Of a stretch of DNA of 7,726 bases, positions 6,571 to 7,726 are shown piece after piece. Origin of the DNA: Methylocystaceae bacterium (GTDB taxonomy: Bacteria; Pseudomonadota; Alphaproteobacteria; Rhizobiales; Beijerinckiaceae); the NCBI GenBank assembly GCA_003152255.1, contig PLZT01000069.1, positions 1 through 7,726 of the forward strand. Reading direction: 5' to 3'. Position numbers and translations under genes: made by a program. Position 1 is the first letter of the stretch. Each line of letters begins with the position of its first letter. Below the pieces are notes generated by a model. It saw nothing but the letters and a program-made list of their open reading frames with translations. It had not been told where the DNA came from and searched no databases.

Positions 6571-6647
6571 CTACTGGTAGCGGGTTTTTCCAGCGGCACA
6601 AACATGATTTCAAGAGTTTGTAATTGAAGACCTTCTAATGGTAGCGG
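6571..6647. repeat. Direct repeat CTAnTGGTAGCGG, two copies 64 nt apart
   Basis: CTACTGGTAGCGG (6571-6583) recurs as CTAATGGTAGCGG (6635-6647), 12 of 13 bases identical. The pair lies between the ku promoter region and the transposase start. Such a pair may mark the left end of the IS5-type element, or transposase or regulator binding sites. No inverted copy is found downstream of the transposase within the window, so the role is open. Confidence 0.45.
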
Positions 6648-6685
6648 CTGACGCGTGACATATTCCAATTTATTTGCGAGGAAAA

Positions 6686-7552
6686 ATGCCGAAAAGCCAG
6701 CAATTGCAGTCGATTCCGACGAAACTGAGCGTTGAGCAGTTCCAGCAATTTGTCTTGCCCCACCTCACCGCCCGAAGTCGAGGCCCGGCGCCCAAGCTCC
6801 CCACGCATACGGTCTTTAATTACATTTTGCAGGCGCTTTATCTCGGGTGTCCATGGAAAGAACTGCCGATCAGAAGAGATCGGGATGGCCGTCCAGAAAT
6901 TCATTGCACGCGGATTTATCGGGCGTTTCGAAAGTGGGAGGCCGACGGCTGCTTCGAAGCTATCTTTGCAGAATCGGTGGCTACGCTTCATCAAGCCGAT
7001 CTTCTCGACACAGCCGTCATTCACGGTGATGGAACGACGACTGCGGCGAAGAAAGGCGGCGACAACATCGGCTTTAATGGTCACAAGAAAATGAAAGGCG
7101 ACAAGATCGTCGTATTCTGTGACCGGCGCTGCAACGTGATTGCGCCGTTTGTTTCTGCGCCGGGCAACCGCAATGAATCGCCGCTCTTACGCGAAGCCCT
7201 GCCGCTTGTGACGCGCATCGCGGATGCTGTCGGTCTTGATCTTAAGGGAACAATTGTCAGCCTGGATGGCGTCTACGATTGCCGGGTAAATCGCAAATCG
7301 ATTTTCAATCGCGGCATGATTCCGAACATCAACGCGAATCCACGCGGCACAAAAACCGCCAAGCGGGGCCGCAAGCCGATCTTCAACGCCGCCATTTTCA
7401 AAGAGCGGTTCCACACCATCGAGCGCGTATTCGGATGGGAGGATAAGTTCCGGCGTTTGCTGCTGCGGTTCGAAAGACTGAGCCAGTTGCATTACGCATT
7501 TAAGGTTTTGGCTTACACGATGATCAACCTTCGGTATTTCTGCCAAGTCTAA
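6686..7552 (+). CDS. IS5-family DDE transposase, apparently intact
   Basis: This transposase, probably 288 aa, moves its own insertion sequence. The N-terminal region (~14-90) is the DUF4096-like domain, with LYLGCPWKELP at 51-61 and IYRAFRKWEADG at 77-88. The RNase H-like core has D115 in IHGDGTT, D194 in SLDGVYD and E246 in HTIERVFGWEDKFRRL, which together give the expected DDE triad with the usual IS5-type C-terminal signature. Many family members use two ORFs with a programmed shift; here a single frame suffices. The start is uncertain: ATG 6686 has AGGA only 3 nt away, and an in-frame TTG at 6674 would add four residues. The gene is divergent from the ku operon. It looks intact, but I could not pair terminal inverted repeats, so the limits of the element are unknown. 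Confidence 0.9.
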   Translation: MPKSQQLQSIPTKLSVEQFQQFVLPHLTARSRGPAPKLPTHTVFNYILQALYLGCPWKELPIRRDRDGRPEIHCTRIYRAFRKWEADGCFEAIFAESVATLHQADLLDTAVIHGDGTTTAAKKGGDNIGFNGHKKMKGDKIVVFCDRRCNVIAPFVSAPGNRNESPLLREALPLVTRIADAVGLDLKGTIVSLDGVYDCRVNRKSIFNRGMIPNINANPRGTKTAKRGRKPIFNAAIFKERFHTIERVFGWEDKFRRLLLRFERLSQLHYAFKVLAYTMINLRYFCQV

Positions 7553-7726
7553 TTCAACCGCCGAACAGTTTTTCGTGATTGGCGCACCTGCGTCCGATCC
7601 CGCACATCCGTGCGACGACAAAAGCGACATTCAATGCGTCACATTTCTATAAAATGGTCGCATCGACTTGCCATCTTCCCCAATTTCGTTTTTTGATCAC
7701 ATTTTGCGAACACCGAACATGGAAAC
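7553..7726. other. Unassigned tail after the IS5 transposase
   Basis: I looked here for the right terminal repeat of the IS by comparison with 6442-6686 and found no convincing inverted match, only 6-7-base coincidences. A short frame from ATG 7654 is open to the window edge (24 codons) but has no clear ribosome binding site and no recognisable product. The true IS end may be here or beyond the edge. Confidence 0.4.

Noticed and set aside
7187..7630. Minus-strand 147-codon frame over the IS5 transposase end
   Set aside because: Antisense shadow of the transposase core; no independent features.
1..7726. CRISPR arrays and tRNA or rRNA genes
   Set aside because: No regularly spaced repeats and no cloverleaf or rRNA signature was seen on either strand.
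6540..7726. Terminal inverted repeats of the IS5-type element
   Set aside because: Comparison of both flanks gave only 6-7-base matches (for example TGACGC and TGTCGCT), too short to define ends.

Overview
The window looks like a fragment of an alphaproteobacterial (probably Hyphomicrobiales/Rhizobiales-type) chromosome or plasmid. The reasons are the GC-rich coding with high-GC wobble positions, a paired-Ku plus three-domain LigD locus of the kind known from rhizobia and relatives, a zinc-ribbon protein of the alphaproteobacterial FYDLN family, and an EcfG-type (GGAAC-N17-CGTT) promoter. A methylotroph or rhizobium relative would fit, but the sequence does not fix the genus.

Layout. Positions 1-374 hold the 3' end of an ISAs1-family insertion sequence: the transposase C-terminus and a terminal repeat. 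Positions 375-1994 are a graveyard. They contain about 340 nt with no convincing gene, a short truncated FYDLN-type zinc-ribbon ORF (715-894), a 5'-less hypothetical fragment ending at 1129, the first ~50 codons of an AI-2E-type membrane transporter (from 1199), and, joined directly to it, an internal piece of an ISNCY-type transposase broken by two frameshifts (about 1360-1755). A small terminator-like hairpin and a strong ribosome binding site then lead into ligD.

Positions 1995-6441 are the intact core of the window, a bacterial non-homologous end-joining (NHEJ) module. A multidomain LigD (phosphoesterase-ligase-polymerase, 880 aa) is read rightward. Two tandem, clearly different Ku genes are read leftward toward it (289 aa first, then 269 aa, 12 nt apart). 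The Ku proteins would bind double-strand ends and recruit LigD, which trims, fills and seals them. The leading ku gene has a good match to a general-stress (EcfG/RpoE2) promoter, and ligD has a weaker candidate in the same relative position, so the module may be stress-induced.

Positions 6442-7726 hold the ku promoter region, with two inverted repeats and a spaced direct repeat, then an apparently intact IS5-type DDE transposase (about 6686-7552) and an unassigned tail. The NHEJ module is thus bracketed by mobile DNA on both sides, as in an accessory region. I did not find a wholly new system; the most useful leads are the regulation of the ku pair, the different tails of the two Ku proteins, and the truncated zinc-ribbon gene.
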